A stretch of 64,000 nt of DNA from PALSA-1353 sp050014015. GTDB lineage: Bacteria > Planctomycetota > Phycisphaerae > Tepidisphaerales > Tepidisphaeraceae. Of this stretch, positions 26,605 to 35,205 are shown one piece after another. Position numbers and translations under genes: made by a program. The stretch lies in assembly GCA_050014015.1 (NCBI GenBank), contig JBEKEC010000022.1, forward strand, positions 1 to 64,000, given 5' to 3'. Numbering within the stretch: position 1 is the first letter of the stretch; every line of letters begins with the position of its first letter. The notes below the pieces were generated by a model. That model was not told the origin of the DNA. It worked only from the letters and a program-made list of their open reading frames with translations, and ran no database searches.

Positions 26605-27423
26605 TCAAGCCGAGGGATGCCAGCCGGCGTCGCACCACAATTCGCCGCTGACGGCCGAGTTGCTGATCATAAAGCAAATCGCGCTGGCGATTTCCTCGGG
26701 GCGGATCAGGCGTTTCAACTGGGTCGAAGGCAGAATGTGCTCGTCGATGAATTTCTGTCCGAGCGAGCGCACCATCGGCGTGTCGGTGTAGCCGGGGTGG
26801 ATCACGGCGCATTTGATGCCGTAGAACATGGCCTCTTTCATGAGGGTTGCGGCGATGCCTTCGAGTCCGCGTTTGGTGGCGGCGTAGGCGACCTGGCCCT
26901 TGTTTCCCTGGGAGGAAACGGAACCGATGAAGATGGCGGCGCCCTGAAGCTTTTCGTTCTTCGGGTCCCAGCGCCCGATGCCGCGCGTATGACGGTCCTC
27001 CGCGATGCGCGCGATCATTTCCAGCGCCCAATAAGTGGGTGCGACGAGGTTGACCTCGTAAACCTGCCTGAAGGTTTCCTCCGGATAGATGGCGGCCTTA
27101 CCAGTGGTCTTGTCCAGACGGACGGCGAGCGAATCGCGGGTGATGCCGGCGGCGGGGACGCAGATGCGCACCAGAGCGGCCTTCTGAGCGATGTCGTCAT
27201 AGACCTTGCGGCGGAAATCGGGTTGGGTGACGTCACCGACGTACGGAAATGCGAGGGTCTTGTTGGCCTGATCGTTGATCCCCGCGGCCACCTGGGCGAC
27301 GGAATCGATGCGATCGACCAGAGCCAGAGCTGAAACTCCGCGGCCGGCCAACTCCACGGCCGCCGCCTGGCCGATTCCGCTTCCCGCCCCGGTCACCAGT
27401 GCAACTTTTCCCTTTACTTCCAT
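26605..27423 (-). CDS. SDR-family oxidoreductase of the PHA region
   Basis: A 272-residue short-chain dehydrogenase from the ATG at 27423, which has GGAGG just before it. The cofactor motif is TGAGSGIGQ, the catalytic Ser is in GSVSSQGN and the Tyr/Lys pair is YAATK. It resembles FabG/PhaB-type reductases but has a longer loop between helices (HTRGIGRWDPKNEK) than the second SDR of the region at 33169-33915. It is divergent from phaR with a shared palindrome between them, so it is likely part of the PHA regulon. The substrate may be a 3-oxoacyl-CoA, but this is inferred. Confidence 0.82.
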   Translation of the reverse strand: MEVKGKVALVTGAGSGIGQAAAVELAGRGVSALALVDRIDSVAQVAAGINDQANKTLAFPYVGDVTQPDFRRKVYDDIAQKAALVRICVPAAGITRDSLAVRLDKTTGKAAIYPEETFRQVYEVNLVAPTYWALEMIARIAEDRHTRGIGRWDPKNEKLQGAAIFIGSVSSQGNKGQVAYAATKRGLEGIAATLMKEAMFYGIKCAVIHPGYTDTPMVRSLGQKFIDEHILPSTQLKRLIRPEEIASAICFMISNSAVSGELWCDAGWHPSA

Positions 27424-27453
27424 GGCGCCTCCGTGTGTAGGATGTTTGGTATC

Positions 27454-27504
27454 ATTGTAAATCATCGGTTGGGCAAGAACAACAAAAATAGTGCATCTGC
27501 ACAA
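27454..27504 (-). promoter_or_regulatory. Promoter of the SDR gene with a PhaR-type operator
   Basis: On the minus strand TTGTTC (27477-27482), a 17-base spacer and TACAAT (27454-27459) form a good sigma70 promoter for the SDR gene. Six bases upstream of the -35 lies TAGTGCATCTGCACAA (27489-27504), with inverted GTGCA/TGCAC arms. The same palindrome also lies 20 bases before the phaR start, where it could act in autoregulation. It matches 14 of 16 positions of the site at 33068-33083. Confidence 0.65.
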
Positions 27505-27523
27505 CGACGGAATGGGAGCGGTC

Positions 27524-28120
27524 ATGGCAAAGCGCGGTAAATCGAACGGGCAGGCGGAGCAGCCGAGGCTGCTTCAAATCAGCAAATACCCCAACCGGCG
27601 ATTCTACGACAAGACCCGTAGCCGGCATCTGACGCTTGAGGAGATACACGCGCTGATCCGCGATGGTTACGAAGTGCGGGTGACGGATTCCAAGACGGGC
27701 GAGGACATCACCGCCAAGATCCTTGGACACATCATCTTGGAACTCGATTCTCCCAAGCTGGACGTTTTTCCGGTGGAACTTTTGCATCGGCTGCTTCGGA
27801 CCAACGAGCAACTGTTGGTCGACTTCACGCAAAAGTATTTTTCGCAGGCGTTTATGGCATTCATGGATTCGCGGAAGAAGACGGAAGAGTATCTTCGGCA
27901 GGCGATGGGGTTGCAGACTGGGCCGACGGTGATGACGGACTGGGCGAAGATGATGTGGGGTCCGCTCAATCCGGCGGTGTGGGCGGGCCGGCCGGGCGAG
28001 GCCCAGGCGGAGAAGGGTTCGGCGGAGCAGATTCAGGAATTGCTGAAACAAATAGCGCAGTTGCAGCAGGAATTGGTGCGTTTGCAGGATAAGGATTCCA
28101 AATCCCGGCGGGGGAAGTAG
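27524..28120 (+). CDS. phaR: Polyhydroxyalkanoate synthesis regulator PhaR
   Basis: A 198-residue regulator from the ATG at 27524, preceded by GGGAG. The N-terminal DNA-binding domain (PHB_acc_N) contains LLQISKYPNRRFYDKTRSRH and LTLEEIHALIRDGYEV; the second domain around residues 80-130 (VELLHRLLRTNEQLLVDFT) fits the PHB_acc domain. The C-terminus is a predicted coiled coil (IQELLKQIAQLQQELVRLQ). PhaR binds PHA granules and, when no polymer is present, represses phasin and synthesis genes. Three matching palindromes near PHA genes are its probable operators. Confidence 0.93.
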   Translation: MAKRGKSNGQAEQPRLLQISKYPNRRFYDKTRSRHLTLEEIHALIRDGYEVRVTDSKTGEDITAKILGHIILELDSPKLDVFPVELLHRLLRTNEQLLVDFTQKYFSQAFMAFMDSRKKTEEYLRQAMGLQTGPTVMTDWAKMMWGPLNPAVWAGRPGEAQAEKGSAEQIQELLKQIAQLQQELVRLQDKDSKSRRGK

Positions 28121-28148
28121 CGGCGGGATACCAATCCGTATAAACGCC

Positions 28149-28175
28149 AAAACCGCTGCATTTTACCCGGTTTTT
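28149..28175 (+). terminator. Weak terminator after phaR
   Basis: AAAACCG and CGGTTTT form a 7-bp stem with a 12-base loop followed by a short T-run, 28 bases after the phaR stop. Confidence 0.4.
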
Positions 28176-28277
28176 CCTTGCTATCGGACCTAGGCCGCAA
28201 GACAATCATAAGCACATTCCAACGTGTTGGTCGGCGTGGTCTGCGTCTTACCCAAAGGTTCACCCGAAGGAGGCGCC

Positions 28278-28688
28278 ATGACGAACAATTCAATTCTCAC
28301 CGCACAAGTTGCGCAGATTTTGGACCGGCTTTGCTCGCTTCCGGACCGCAAGGAACTGTCCGTGGAAACCAAACGATATCCGAGGCTTCTTCCGGCGGAG
28401 AGCGGAGCGGGCTATGAGCAGAAATTCTGGTCGTTCAACGGCAAAGAATCGCCGCGCATGGACGTCGCGATTCCGGCGGATGCGGAGGACGTGGTTGTGA
28501 CTTGGAAGGGCGGCATTAACGCGGCCGAGGTCATGGGCAAAGTCGATACGATGATGGGCGCGGCGGCATCGGAAATGACGTTGCGGGCGAGTTGGAGCTA
28601 CGAAGTTTTCATGCGACAGAGCGAAACCGAGAGCCCGCAAGTCGTGGTACGGGTCTTCCGGAATTTTTCCGCCGGCATTTTCAGCTGA
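28278..28688 (+). CDS. Protein of unknown function near phaR
   Basis: A 136-residue soluble protein. The start at 28278 has a strong AAGGAGG site 4 bases before it. I do not recognise the family. It has no signal peptide or membrane segment; it opens with a helical stretch (VAQILDRLCSLPDRKEL), contains MDVAIPADAEDVVVTW and ends VVVRVFRNFSAGIFS. The good ribosome site and normal composition support a real gene. It is followed by a strong bidirectional hairpin. Confidence 0.7.
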   Translation: MTNNSILTAQVAQILDRLCSLPDRKELSVETKRYPRLLPAESGAGYEQKFWSFNGKESPRMDVAIPADAEDVVVTWKGGINAAEVMGKVDTMMGAAASEMTLRASWSYEVFMRQSETESPQVVVRVFRNFSAGIFS

Positions 28689-28707
28689 GACGGATCACCT
28701 ATTCATC

Positions 28708-28753
28708 CAAAGGCGGGCGTCCGCTGGTCTGGCAATTGCAGCGGACGCCTTTG
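28708..28753. terminator. Strong bidirectional hairpin between convergent genes
   Basis: GCGTCCGCTG (28717-28726) pairs perfectly with CAGCGGACGC (28739-28748), and the outer CAAAGG/CCTTTG extend the stem. It lies between the convergent genes ending at 28688 and 28780 and should stop transcription from both. Confidence 0.7.
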
Positions 28754-28779
28754 AATGCTTTCCGTGACGGCGGCGGTGG

Positions 28780-29478
28780 TCACGATCCGCCGGCCCGCAT
28801 TTGGTCGAGCGCCGCCGGGAATGGATAGCGGGGATAAACGCCCAAATCCGAATTGGACCACATGGCCGGCGCGGGATAGACGTCGCCGTAGAACCCGGCT
28901 TCGTACATGACGCGGAGGACGGTTTCGAAGGAGGGTTCGGCGCGGCGCTCGTCCACCAGGGCGTTGGCGCGTGCGCCAAGGAAACTTACCGAAGCGGTGG
29001 GGAGCCGGGTGGTGCGATGACGGATCATTTCGGAAATGATCCGGAAGGCGGAGGCCAGGTGATCGACGGTCAGATGTTCAGCGCCCGGGGGGCGAAGGAT
29101 CGCCAGGACCTCAAGCATGTCCATTTCATATTTGATGATCTTGACTCGCTCGGGACCGGCGCTGAATCGAAGGGCGTAGGCGGTGACGGATTGTTCGTTC
29201 CATTGGGTGGTCGGGAGGAGGGCGGCGACCTGTCCGATGATGCCGCGGCTGTTGTCGCGGGTGTTGACGGCGCAGACGAGCGAGCGGTATCGCCCCAGAA
29301 CCAGGTCCTCCAGGAGATGCTGGCCCCACATGATCCGGATATGGGGGCGGGTGTCGGGGACCTTTCCGGGCAGCGCATCGGGGATCATGACGATGTGTTG
29401 GCCGGGCGCCGCTCGTTCGATGGACATGAGCTGGTCGCCGTCGCCTTCGTAGATTTTTTGGGATTGATTGGACGCCAC
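28780..29478 (-). CDS. Unknown protein at the end of the PHA synthase operon
   Basis: A 232-residue soluble protein that I cannot assign. Notable blocks are GQHIVMIPDALPGKVPD, GRYRSLVCAVNTRDNSRG and the helical KIIKYEMDMLEVLAILRPPG. It starts 27 bases after the phaC stop on the same strand, so it is probably the last gene of the phaE-phaC operon. No phasin-like hydrophobic or coiled-coil pattern is evident. A link to PHA metabolism rests on position only. Confidence 0.75.
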   Translation of the reverse strand: MASNQSQKIYEGDGDQLMSIERAAPGQHIVMIPDALPGKVPDTRPHIRIMWGQHLLEDLVLGRYRSLVCAVNTRDNSRGIIGQVAALLPTTQWNEQSVTAYALRFSAGPERVKIIKYEMDMLEVLAILRPPGAEHLTVDHLASAFRIISEMIRHRTTRLPTASVSFLGARANALVDERRAEPSFETVLRVMYEAGFYGDVYPAPAMWSNSDLGVYPRYPFPAALDQMRAGGS

Positions 29479-29505
29479 GACGTATCCCTTCCTGTACCAG
29501 AACCT

Positions 29506-30651
29506 TCAATCAATTGATGCGGAACTTGCCGGGCCGGAGGCCGAGTCCGCGGAGGCGGCCTCGGAGCGCTGCGCCAGCCAATCGACAGCCGCCGGCCAAA
29601 GTTCGGTCTGCGCCTTCGATCCGACGGCAAGCCCGATGTGCCCGGCATCCAACTGCATCGTCTTGCGGTCGGTCGAACTCACCAGATCGTTGAACGGCAA
29701 TGTCTGGCTGCAAGGCACGAGATCATCCTTCCGCGCCATGACGTTCAGGACCGGGCAGGTGATGTTGCGCAATTGTACCGTATGGCGGCCGACGGGCAAC
29801 TGTCCCTTCACCAGGCGGTTTTGCTGATAGAGATATTTGACGAACTCGCGGAAGACCTCGCCTGGAACGGGGATGTTGTCCTGGAGCCAGGTTTCCATCG
29901 TCAGGAAATCATCGACGAATTGATCGTCGTCCATGCGCTCCCACAGGGCGATGGGTTTCTCAAAGAGATTCTGGATCGGCTTGAGGAGGAGAAAGATGGA
30001 TTGCAGGTATTGGGCCGGGACGTTGCCGCAGACATCGACCAGGGCGTCCACGTCGAAGTATTGGGGTTTGGTCCATTTCAAAAGCAGGCTGTCGTCGTCG
30101 CTGAAGTCGATGCCGGCGGCAAGCAGGATCAGGTTTCGCACGAATTGCTGATGCAGGGCGGTGAAGATGGCGCTCATCGTTCCGCCCATGCAATAGCCCA
30201 GAACGTTCACTTGCGGCACATCGCAGCGCTCGCGCAGGAAATCGATGATGTTCAGCATCGAGCCATTGACGTAATCGTCGAGGGTGAGGAATTTATCGGC
30301 GTCGGTCGGGACCCCCCAATCGACGAGGTAGGTATCGAATCCGCGGCGGACAAAATGCTCGACCACGCTCTTGCCGGGCTTGAGGTCCAGAATATAAGGC
30401 CGATTCACCAGGGCGAAAACGAAAAGCAGAGGCGTGCGGAATCGCGCGCCGTCGCCGCCGGTGTAGTGCAGCAGCCGATGCTTCCCTTCTTCGTAAACGA
30501 CTTCGGACGCCATGGCGCCTTTTCGCACGCGCTGGGCTCTTTGCCAGAAGAACGGCAGCCGGACCATCCGCCGGAAATTCGCCAGCGATTCCTCCAGGAC
30601 CTGGGTGGTCCAGTCGGCATAGGTGGAATGGCCGTTGTTGGGTTCGGTCAT
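29506..30651 (-). CDS. phaC: Class III polyhydroxyalkanoate synthase, PhaC subunit
   Basis: A 381-residue alpha/beta-fold polymerase, the short length typical of class III enzymes. The lipase-like box GYCMGG has the nucleophile Cys154; the acid is in ARKDDLVP (Asp309 or Asp310) and the His is His338 in DAGHIGLAVG. It polymerises 3-hydroxyacyl-CoA onto the Cys thiol and sits on the granule surface. Its start overlaps the stop of the PhaE-like gene by 4 bases, so the two subunits are translationally coupled. The C-terminal 20 residues are a Ser/Ala-rich tail. Confidence 0.95.
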   Translation of the reverse strand: MTEPNNGHSTYADWTTQVLEESLANFRRMVRLPFFWQRAQRVRKGAMASEVVYEEGKHRLLHYTGGDGARFRTPLLFVFALVNRPYILDLKPGKSVVEHFVRRGFDTYLVDWGVPTDADKFLTLDDYVNGSMLNIIDFLRERCDVPQVNVLGYCMGGTMSAIFTALHQQFVRNLILLAAGIDFSDDDSLLLKWTKPQYFDVDALVDVCGNVPAQYLQSIFLLLKPIQNLFEKPIALWERMDDDQFVDDFLTMETWLQDNIPVPGEVFREFVKYLYQQNRLVKGQLPVGRHTVQLRNITCPVLNVMARKDDLVPCSQTLPFNDLVSSTDRKTMQLDAGHIGLAVGSKAQTELWPAAVDWLAQRSEAASADSASGPASSASID

Positions 30652-31091
30652 GGCTTGGTTCCTGACGTTTCGGCATCCGTTTCCAGGCGATCCAATCTTT
30701 CGGCAATCCCCTGGAGCTGGGTGTCCAGATTTTCCAGGCGGTCGAGCACGCGCGATTCCATCTGTCGAAGCAGCGTCATGGCCGCATCAATGTCCGTGGA
30801 GGCGACGCCCTCGGTGGAGTGGCGGAATTCGGTGAGCATCGTCTGGTATTGCTTCTGGAAATTCAGGGCGGCGTCGAGGGACTGCTTCATCGCCTGAAGG
30901 AACGTTTCGGAGCGCATGAACTGATCGGCCTGGTCGGCCATCGACTTGAAGACGGCACCGCGGAATTGGCGGGCCGCTTCCGGCGGCGGTTCGCCCGGCT
31001 TCATCTGCCCGAACAGCGACCCGGAGCGGCTCAGCATTTCCAGCCAGAGCTGGCCGAATTGTTTCATTTGATCGAAATCGCCATTGGACAT
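30648..31091 (-). CDS. phaE: PhaE-like partner subunit of PHA synthase
   Basis: A 147-residue helical protein from the ATG at 31091, preceded by GGGAGG. It has a phasin/PhaE-like pattern with QFGQLWLEMLSRSGSLFGQ and a C-terminal coiled coil (MESRVLDRLENLDTQLQGIA). Class III synthases need PhaE for activity; this protein is shorter than the classical PhaE of Allochromatium type, so it may be a minimal or divergent form. The 4-base overlap with phaC supports the assignment. Confidence 0.75.
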   Translation of the reverse strand: MSNGDFDQMKQFGQLWLEMLSRSGSLFGQMKPGEPPPEAARQFRGAVFKSMADQADQFMRSETFLQAMKQSLDAALNFQKQYQTMLTEFRHSTEGVASTDIDAAMTLLRQMESRVLDRLENLDTQLQGIAERLDRLETDAETSGTKP

Positions 31092-31190
31092 CGCGCACCT
31101 CCCGATGAGGGGGATGAAATTGAGGCGGGGCAGGCACAGAATCAACCCGCCCCACCTCCACCCAAAGGCAAATTCGGCAGACCCTTGGGA

Positions 31191-32369
31191 CTAGATCAAC
31201 TCCACGGCCATGGCCACGGCCTCGCCTCCGCCGATGCACAGCACGTCAATTCCCAGCTTCGCTTTGCGCTGCATCATGGCATAGATGAGCGTGACGAGCG
31301 TCCTGGCGCCGCTGGCGCCGATAGGATGCCCCAACGCCACCGCGCCGCCCTTCACGTTCACCTTTTCCCGCCCGATCCCGAGTTCTTTCATCGCCGCCAG
31401 AGGGACGACGCTGAATGCCTCGTTGATCTCGAAGAGATCGACGTCAGCGGCCTTCAGCGCCAGACTGTCCAGGAGTCGGCCGATGGCCCCGATCGGAGCG
31501 AGGGTGAACCATTCCGGTTCCCGCGACGCGGTGGCGTAACCAAGAATCCGGGCCTGGGGCGTCACGCCAAGCCGTTTGGCGTCTTCGGCGGAAAGCACGA
31601 TCACCGCGGCCGCGCCGTCGTTTACGCTCGACGCGTTGGCCGCAGTGACCGTTCCGTCCTTTCCGAATGCCGGCTTCAGTTGCCGCAGCTTTTCCTCGTT
31701 GAATTTTTTCGGATTTTCATCTTCGGCGACTTGCACGGTCGCCTTCCCGGCCGGGGCCTGCACGGCGACGATTTCGTCCTTGAAGGCCCCGGAAGATTGC
31801 GCGGCCAGAGCGCGCTGGAAGCTGCCGACGGCGAAATCGTCCTGCTCTTGGCGGGTGATCTGGCACTTGGCGGCGCAGCGGTCGCCGCATTGACCCATGT
31901 GGACGTTGTTGTACACGTCCCACAGTCCGTCGCGGATCATGGCGTCGATGATCTCGCCATTTCCCATGCGATATCCGCTGCGCGCCTTTTCCAGAAGATA
32001 CGGGGCGCGGCTCATGTTCTCGGCGCCGCCGGCGACGACGACTCCGGCGTCCTTGCACTGGATCGCCTGGGCGGCGAGCATCACGGCCTTCAGCCCGGAA
32101 CCGCAGACTTTGTTAATGGTGGTAGCGCCGACATTGGGACTGAGGCCGGCGAGGATAGAGCATTGCCTGGCGACGTTCTGGCCCAGTCCGGCGCCGATGA
32201 CGTTGCCGAAGATCACTTCATCGATGGCCTCGGGGGGGACATTTGCACGGGAAACCGCCGCTTTGATCGCGGCGCCACCCAGCACCGGAGCGGGAACTTC
32301 GGAAAAAGCGCCGCCGAACACTCCGACCGCCGTGCGAACCCCGCCCGCCAGATAGATCTCCCGGATCAT
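31191..32369 (-). CDS. phaA: Acetyl-CoA acetyltransferase (beta-ketothiolase)
   Basis: A 392-residue thiolase with all catalytic residues at canonical positions: Cys89 in KVCGSGLKAVM, His348 in LGHPIGASG and Cys378 in LCIGGGEA. It condenses two acetyl-CoA to acetoacetyl-CoA, the first step of polyhydroxybutyrate synthesis. It lies between the phasin and the PhaE-like gene on the same strand. Specificity between the biosynthetic and degradative type cannot be told from sequence alone; context favours the PHA role. Confidence 0.93.
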   Translation of the reverse strand: MIREIYLAGGVRTAVGVFGGAFSEVPAPVLGGAAIKAAVSRANVPPEAIDEVIFGNVIGAGLGQNVARQCSILAGLSPNVGATTINKVCGSGLKAVMLAAQAIQCKDAGVVVAGGAENMSRAPYLLEKARSGYRMGNGEIIDAMIRDGLWDVYNNVHMGQCGDRCAAKCQITRQEQDDFAVGSFQRALAAQSSGAFKDEIVAVQAPAGKATVQVAEDENPKKFNEEKLRQLKPAFGKDGTVTAANASSVNDGAAAVIVLSAEDAKRLGVTPQARILGYATASREPEWFTLAPIGAIGRLLDSLALKAADVDLFEINEAFSVVPLAAMKELGIGREKVNVKGGAVALGHPIGASGARTLVTLIYAMMQRKAKLGIDVLCIGGGEAVAMAVELI

Positions 32370-32495
32370 GGCTTTGCCTTTCCGCGCGGGGCAAACTTCG
32401 GCGTTGTGGCGGAGCGCCGCTTGCCTCGACGCCTGGGGATTTGCAAGCGCCCCGAATGCTTCGGCAGGCGGGGCGGGTTGTGCGGAGCGAGACGG

Positions 32496-32987
32496 TTACT
32501 TGGGAGCGGCTTTGGCCGCCGCCGCGGCGGACCTGATTGCCGCCTCGCCCTGTTCAAAATTTTTTCGCATCAGGTCCGTCCATGCTTCCAGGATCTTGAC
32601 GTTCACCTGGGCCATCGCTTCGGTATTCTCCTTGACGACGGAGACGGACTCTTCCCACAGCTCGCGGATTTTCTCCTGGAGGCCATCGACGGCCCCGTTG
32701 TGATCCATGTTCAGCGCCCTTTTCAGGAGTTCAACGCTGCGGCGATAGTTCTGCTCGACCAGCTTGAGCAATTCCTGGGTGTGGCGTTGGGCGGTGGGGA
32801 CGGCGTCGTCGAACAACTGGCGCGTCCTCTTCTGCCAATCCGCCAGCGGATTTCCGTTGGAGAGGGCATCGGACCACCACTTGGACATTTCTTCCTGCGC
32901 CTTGACGCCGGCCTTCATCGCGTCTCCGAACGCGTTGACCGCCGTATCCAGGACCTGCATCACATCCGACTCGACTTTGGTGCTCAT
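32496..32987 (-). CDS. Phasin-like granule-associated protein
   Basis: A 163-residue, mostly helical protein from the ATG at 32987 with GGAG upstream. It has heptad-like stretches (AQRHTQELLKLVEQNYRRSV and VVKENTEAMAQVNVKILEAW) and an Ala/Lys tail (AAAAAKAAPK), the usual make-up of phasins that coat PHA granules. It has its own promoter with an upstream palindrome of the PhaR type, which fits the classic PhaR-phasin circuit. Confidence 0.82.
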   Translation of the reverse strand: MSTKVESDVMQVLDTAVNAFGDAMKAGVKAQEEMSKWWSDALSNGNPLADWQKRTRQLFDDAVPTAQRHTQELLKLVEQNYRRSVELLKRALNMDHNGAVDGLQEKIRELWEESVSVVKENTEAMAQVNVKILEAWTDLMRKNFEQGEAAIRSAAAAAKAAPK

Positions 32988-33030
32988 GGCTCCTGCCTTT
33001 CTGAAAGTTTGAATCGTTCTTCCATCAATC

Positions 33031-33083
33031 ACTATATCGAGCTGGGTCCGCCGGCGTCAAGAAAAATTTGTGCATTTGCACAA
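33031..33083 (-). promoter_or_regulatory. Phasin promoter with a PhaR-type operator
   Basis: On the minus strand TTGACG (33055-33060), an 18-base spacer and TATAGT (33031-33036) form a strong sigma70 promoter 43 bases before the phasin start. Seven bases upstream of the -35 is the palindrome TTGTGCATTTGCACAA (33068-33083) with perfect 7-base arms TTGTGCA/TGCACAA. The spacing from operator to -35 is almost the same as at the SDR promoter. Confidence 0.7.
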
Positions 33084-33168
33084 CATATTTGCTCGAGGCA
33101 GAATTCGATATAACGGCTGATTACATGGGAGATTAACTCGCACCATCCGTAATATTGCTGCACACGCA

Positions 33169-33915
33169 CTACATACACATGCCGCCGTTGACGGCCAGGA
33201 CCTGTCCCGTGATGTAGCTGGCGTCGGGGCTGGCCAGGAAGCAAACGGCGGCGGCGACTTCCTCGGGGGAGCCGAATCGGCCCGCCGGGGTCTGCGCCCG
33301 CACGGCCTCCTTCACCTGCTCGGGCAGGTCCTTGGTCATGTCGGTTTCGATGAACCCGGGGGCCACGGTGTTCACGGTGATGTTCTTGCGCGCCAGGTCG
33401 CGCGCCAGCGCCTTGGTGAAGGCGATGAGCCCGCCTTTGGCGGCGGCGTAGTTGGTCTGGCCGAAATTTCCCTGCTGGCCGACGATCGAAGAGATATTGA
33501 TGATCCGGCCCCAGCCCTGCTCGACCATCATGGGAGCGACGCATTTGCTGACGTTGAACGGGCCGTTCAGGTTGGTCTCGATCACCTCGCGCCAAGCGTC
33601 GTGGGTCAGCTTCAGGAACGAGCGGTCGCGCGTGATTCCGGCGCAGTTTACGGCGATCAAGACGGGACCCAGGTCGTTGAGGATGGCCGCCACCATCTCG
33701 TCCACCTGCCTGGGATCGTTGACGCCGGCTTTATACGCCTTGGCGCGGACGTTGCGGTGTTCGATTTCCTCGACCACCCGCGCCGCAGCCTCGCCTTGGG
33801 TGTAATAGCCGATCGCCACGTCGGCGCCCTCGTCGGCCATAGCCAAAGCGATAGCCCTGCCGATTCCCCGTGAGGCCCCCGTTACGAGACACACTTTGCC
33901 TTTGAGTGTGCGCAT
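33169..33915 (-). CDS. phaB: Acetoacetyl-CoA reductase PhaB
   Basis: A 248-residue SDR from the ATG at 33915, with AAGGAG upstream. The cofactor motif is TGASRGIGRA, the NAG motif NCAGITRD, the catalytic Ser in NISSIVGQQGNFGQTNY and the pair YAAAK. The GITRDRSFLKL and QQGNFGQTNYAAAKGG blocks are those of PhaB rather than generic FabG. It reduces acetoacetyl-CoA to (R)-3-hydroxybutyryl-CoA with NADPH for PhaC. It leads the minus-strand PHA gene row. Confidence 0.9.
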   Translation of the reverse strand: MRTLKGKVCLVTGASRGIGRAIALAMADEGADVAIGYYTQGEAAARVVEEIEHRNVRAKAYKAGVNDPRQVDEMVAAILNDLGPVLIAVNCAGITRDRSFLKLTHDAWREVIETNLNGPFNVSKCVAPMMVEQGWGRIINISSIVGQQGNFGQTNYAAAKGGLIAFTKALARDLARKNITVNTVAPGFIETDMTKDLPEQVKEAVRAQTPAGRFGSPEEVAAAVCFLASPDASYITGQVLAVNGGMCM

Positions 33916-34100
33916 AAGGAGCTCCTTTGAATTTTTTTGCGGGTTCGGAAATCCGGCGAGGGTTCGATGTGATCGGACTCCGCTTTCCGATCCCGGCAAC
34001 TTCCGATTTTGCAGCCTGACCGTTTGGCGCGGGGATGGAATCGGGATTTTTCCGGAGATCGTCGTAGGAAAAGCACCTATATGGCATAATGCGGGAAAGT

Positions 34101-34116
34101 TGGTGCAATCGCACCA
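34101..34116. promoter_or_regulatory. PhaR-type palindrome upstream of phaB
   Basis: TGGTGCAATCGCACCA has perfect 6-base arms (TGGTGC/GCACCA) and matches 12 of 16 positions of the phasin-promoter palindrome. It lies 185 bases upstream of the phaB start, in the gap between phaB and the ahbAB stop. I could not place a convincing -10/-35 pair beside it. Confidence 0.5.
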
Positions 34117-34118
34117 TT

Positions 34119-35198
34119 CTACGCAAGCGAGCGGGGGACATGAGATTGCGCCGCGGCATTTCGTTCCCAGGCCGCAATGTCGGGCTCGAAATATCGAATC
34201 CGAACTTTCTTGTATTCGTGGGTTGAATAGAGCGCGGCGTAGCGATCAATGCCCGTCGCCGAGGCAATGGCCTTCAGGATGATGGCGCCCTCGGCGCGTC
34301 GGCGCGCGTGAATCATGGTGTAGACGTTATATGGCCAATCCTCATAGGTGGGGCGAAGGTAGCAGTGGCTGACCTGAGAGAACCCGGCGGCGAGGGCGCC
34401 GAATTCATCCTGCCGCAGCGGCGGGACGATCCACACGCCCATGGCATTGGCATCAAACCCGAGCTGGCGATGGCGAAGGACGGCGCTGAACCGCCGCATG
34501 ATTCGACGGAGGCGGAATTGCTCGGCGGCGTCGAGAAGTTCATCGACCGTCACGCCCAGCTCCCGGGCCCAGCCGTCAAACGGGCGTTGGACGATGGGAA
34601 GATCCCGCTGGAGCACGAGCACGAATTCGATTTCGCGCTGCGAGAGCGCGATGGCCGGAAGATGGGCGACGGGCGTGGGGGCGATTTTCTCGGCTGGGGA
34701 ATGAGGGAGGTCTGATGCGCCGCGGTCCAAATCCAGCTTGACGCCGATCTTGTACATCTTGAGCGTCGGCAGCAGCCGGGTGGCGATGGCGGCGCTGCGC
34801 TGGTGAAGGATTTGCGCGGTGGCTTGAAGACCCAGGCGGCTGTCGGGAGGAACGGCCAGGGTGTACCACAAGTTGTATTCGTGATCGCGGCGATAATTGT
34901 GCGATACGCCGGGATGTTCGTTGATGGCCGCGGCGGCGGCGTCCAGGCGATGTTCCGGCACTTTGGCGGCCACGAGAGTGGATTGGTATCCGAGAGAAGC
35001 GCTGTCGAAGATCGCTCCGATCTGGCGGATGACGTTGTGCGGGCCGGTCCTGAGCGCGCCGAGCCGATCGAGCACGAGCGATTCCGGCAAATCCAGGTTG
35101 CGGGCGATGTCGGCAAACGGACGAGGCGAGAGGGGAACCTGCTCCTGCACGGCGGCAAGCAGTTGGCCATCGACATCATGCGCGGGAGGGGCGGACAT
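34119..35198 (-). CDS. Siroheme decarboxylase, AhbA-AhbB fusion
   Basis: About 359 residues from the ATG at 35198 (an ATG at 35216 would overlap hemA). It holds two Lrp/AsnC-type units in tandem. The first ends with SHNYRRDHEYNLWYTLAVP and the second with SHCYLRPTYEDWPYNVYTMI, the signature motifs of the two subunits AhbA and AhbB, which are usually separate genes. The enzyme decarboxylates siroheme to didecarboxysiroheme in the alternative heme pathway (or heme d1 synthesis). It follows hemA directly at the end of the ccm operon, and the AhbD-like gene lies 22 kb away. Confidence 0.88.
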   Translation of the reverse strand: MSAPPAHDVDGQLLAAVQEQVPLSPRPFADIARNLDLPESLVLDRLGALRTGPHNVIRQIGAIFDSASLGYQSTLVAAKVPEHRLDAAAAAINEHPGVSHNYRRDHEYNLWYTLAVPPDSRLGLQATAQILHQRSAAIATRLLPTLKMYKIGVKLDLDRGASDLPHSPAEKIAPTPVAHLPAIALSQREIEFVLVLQRDLPIVQRPFDGWARELGVTVDELLDAAEQFRLRRIMRRFSAVLRHRQLGFDANAMGVWIVPPLRQDEFGALAAGFSQVSHCYLRPTYEDWPYNVYTMIHARRRAEGAIILKAIASATGIDRYAALYSTHEYKKVRIRYFEPDIAAWERNAAAQSHVPRSLA

Positions 35199-35205
35199 CA
35201 GCCGC

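Noticed and set aside
30819..33113. Plus-strand open frame of about 764 codons across the PHA genes
   Set aside because: Antisense to thiolase, phasin and the PhaE-like gene, which have intact motifs; no ribosome site.
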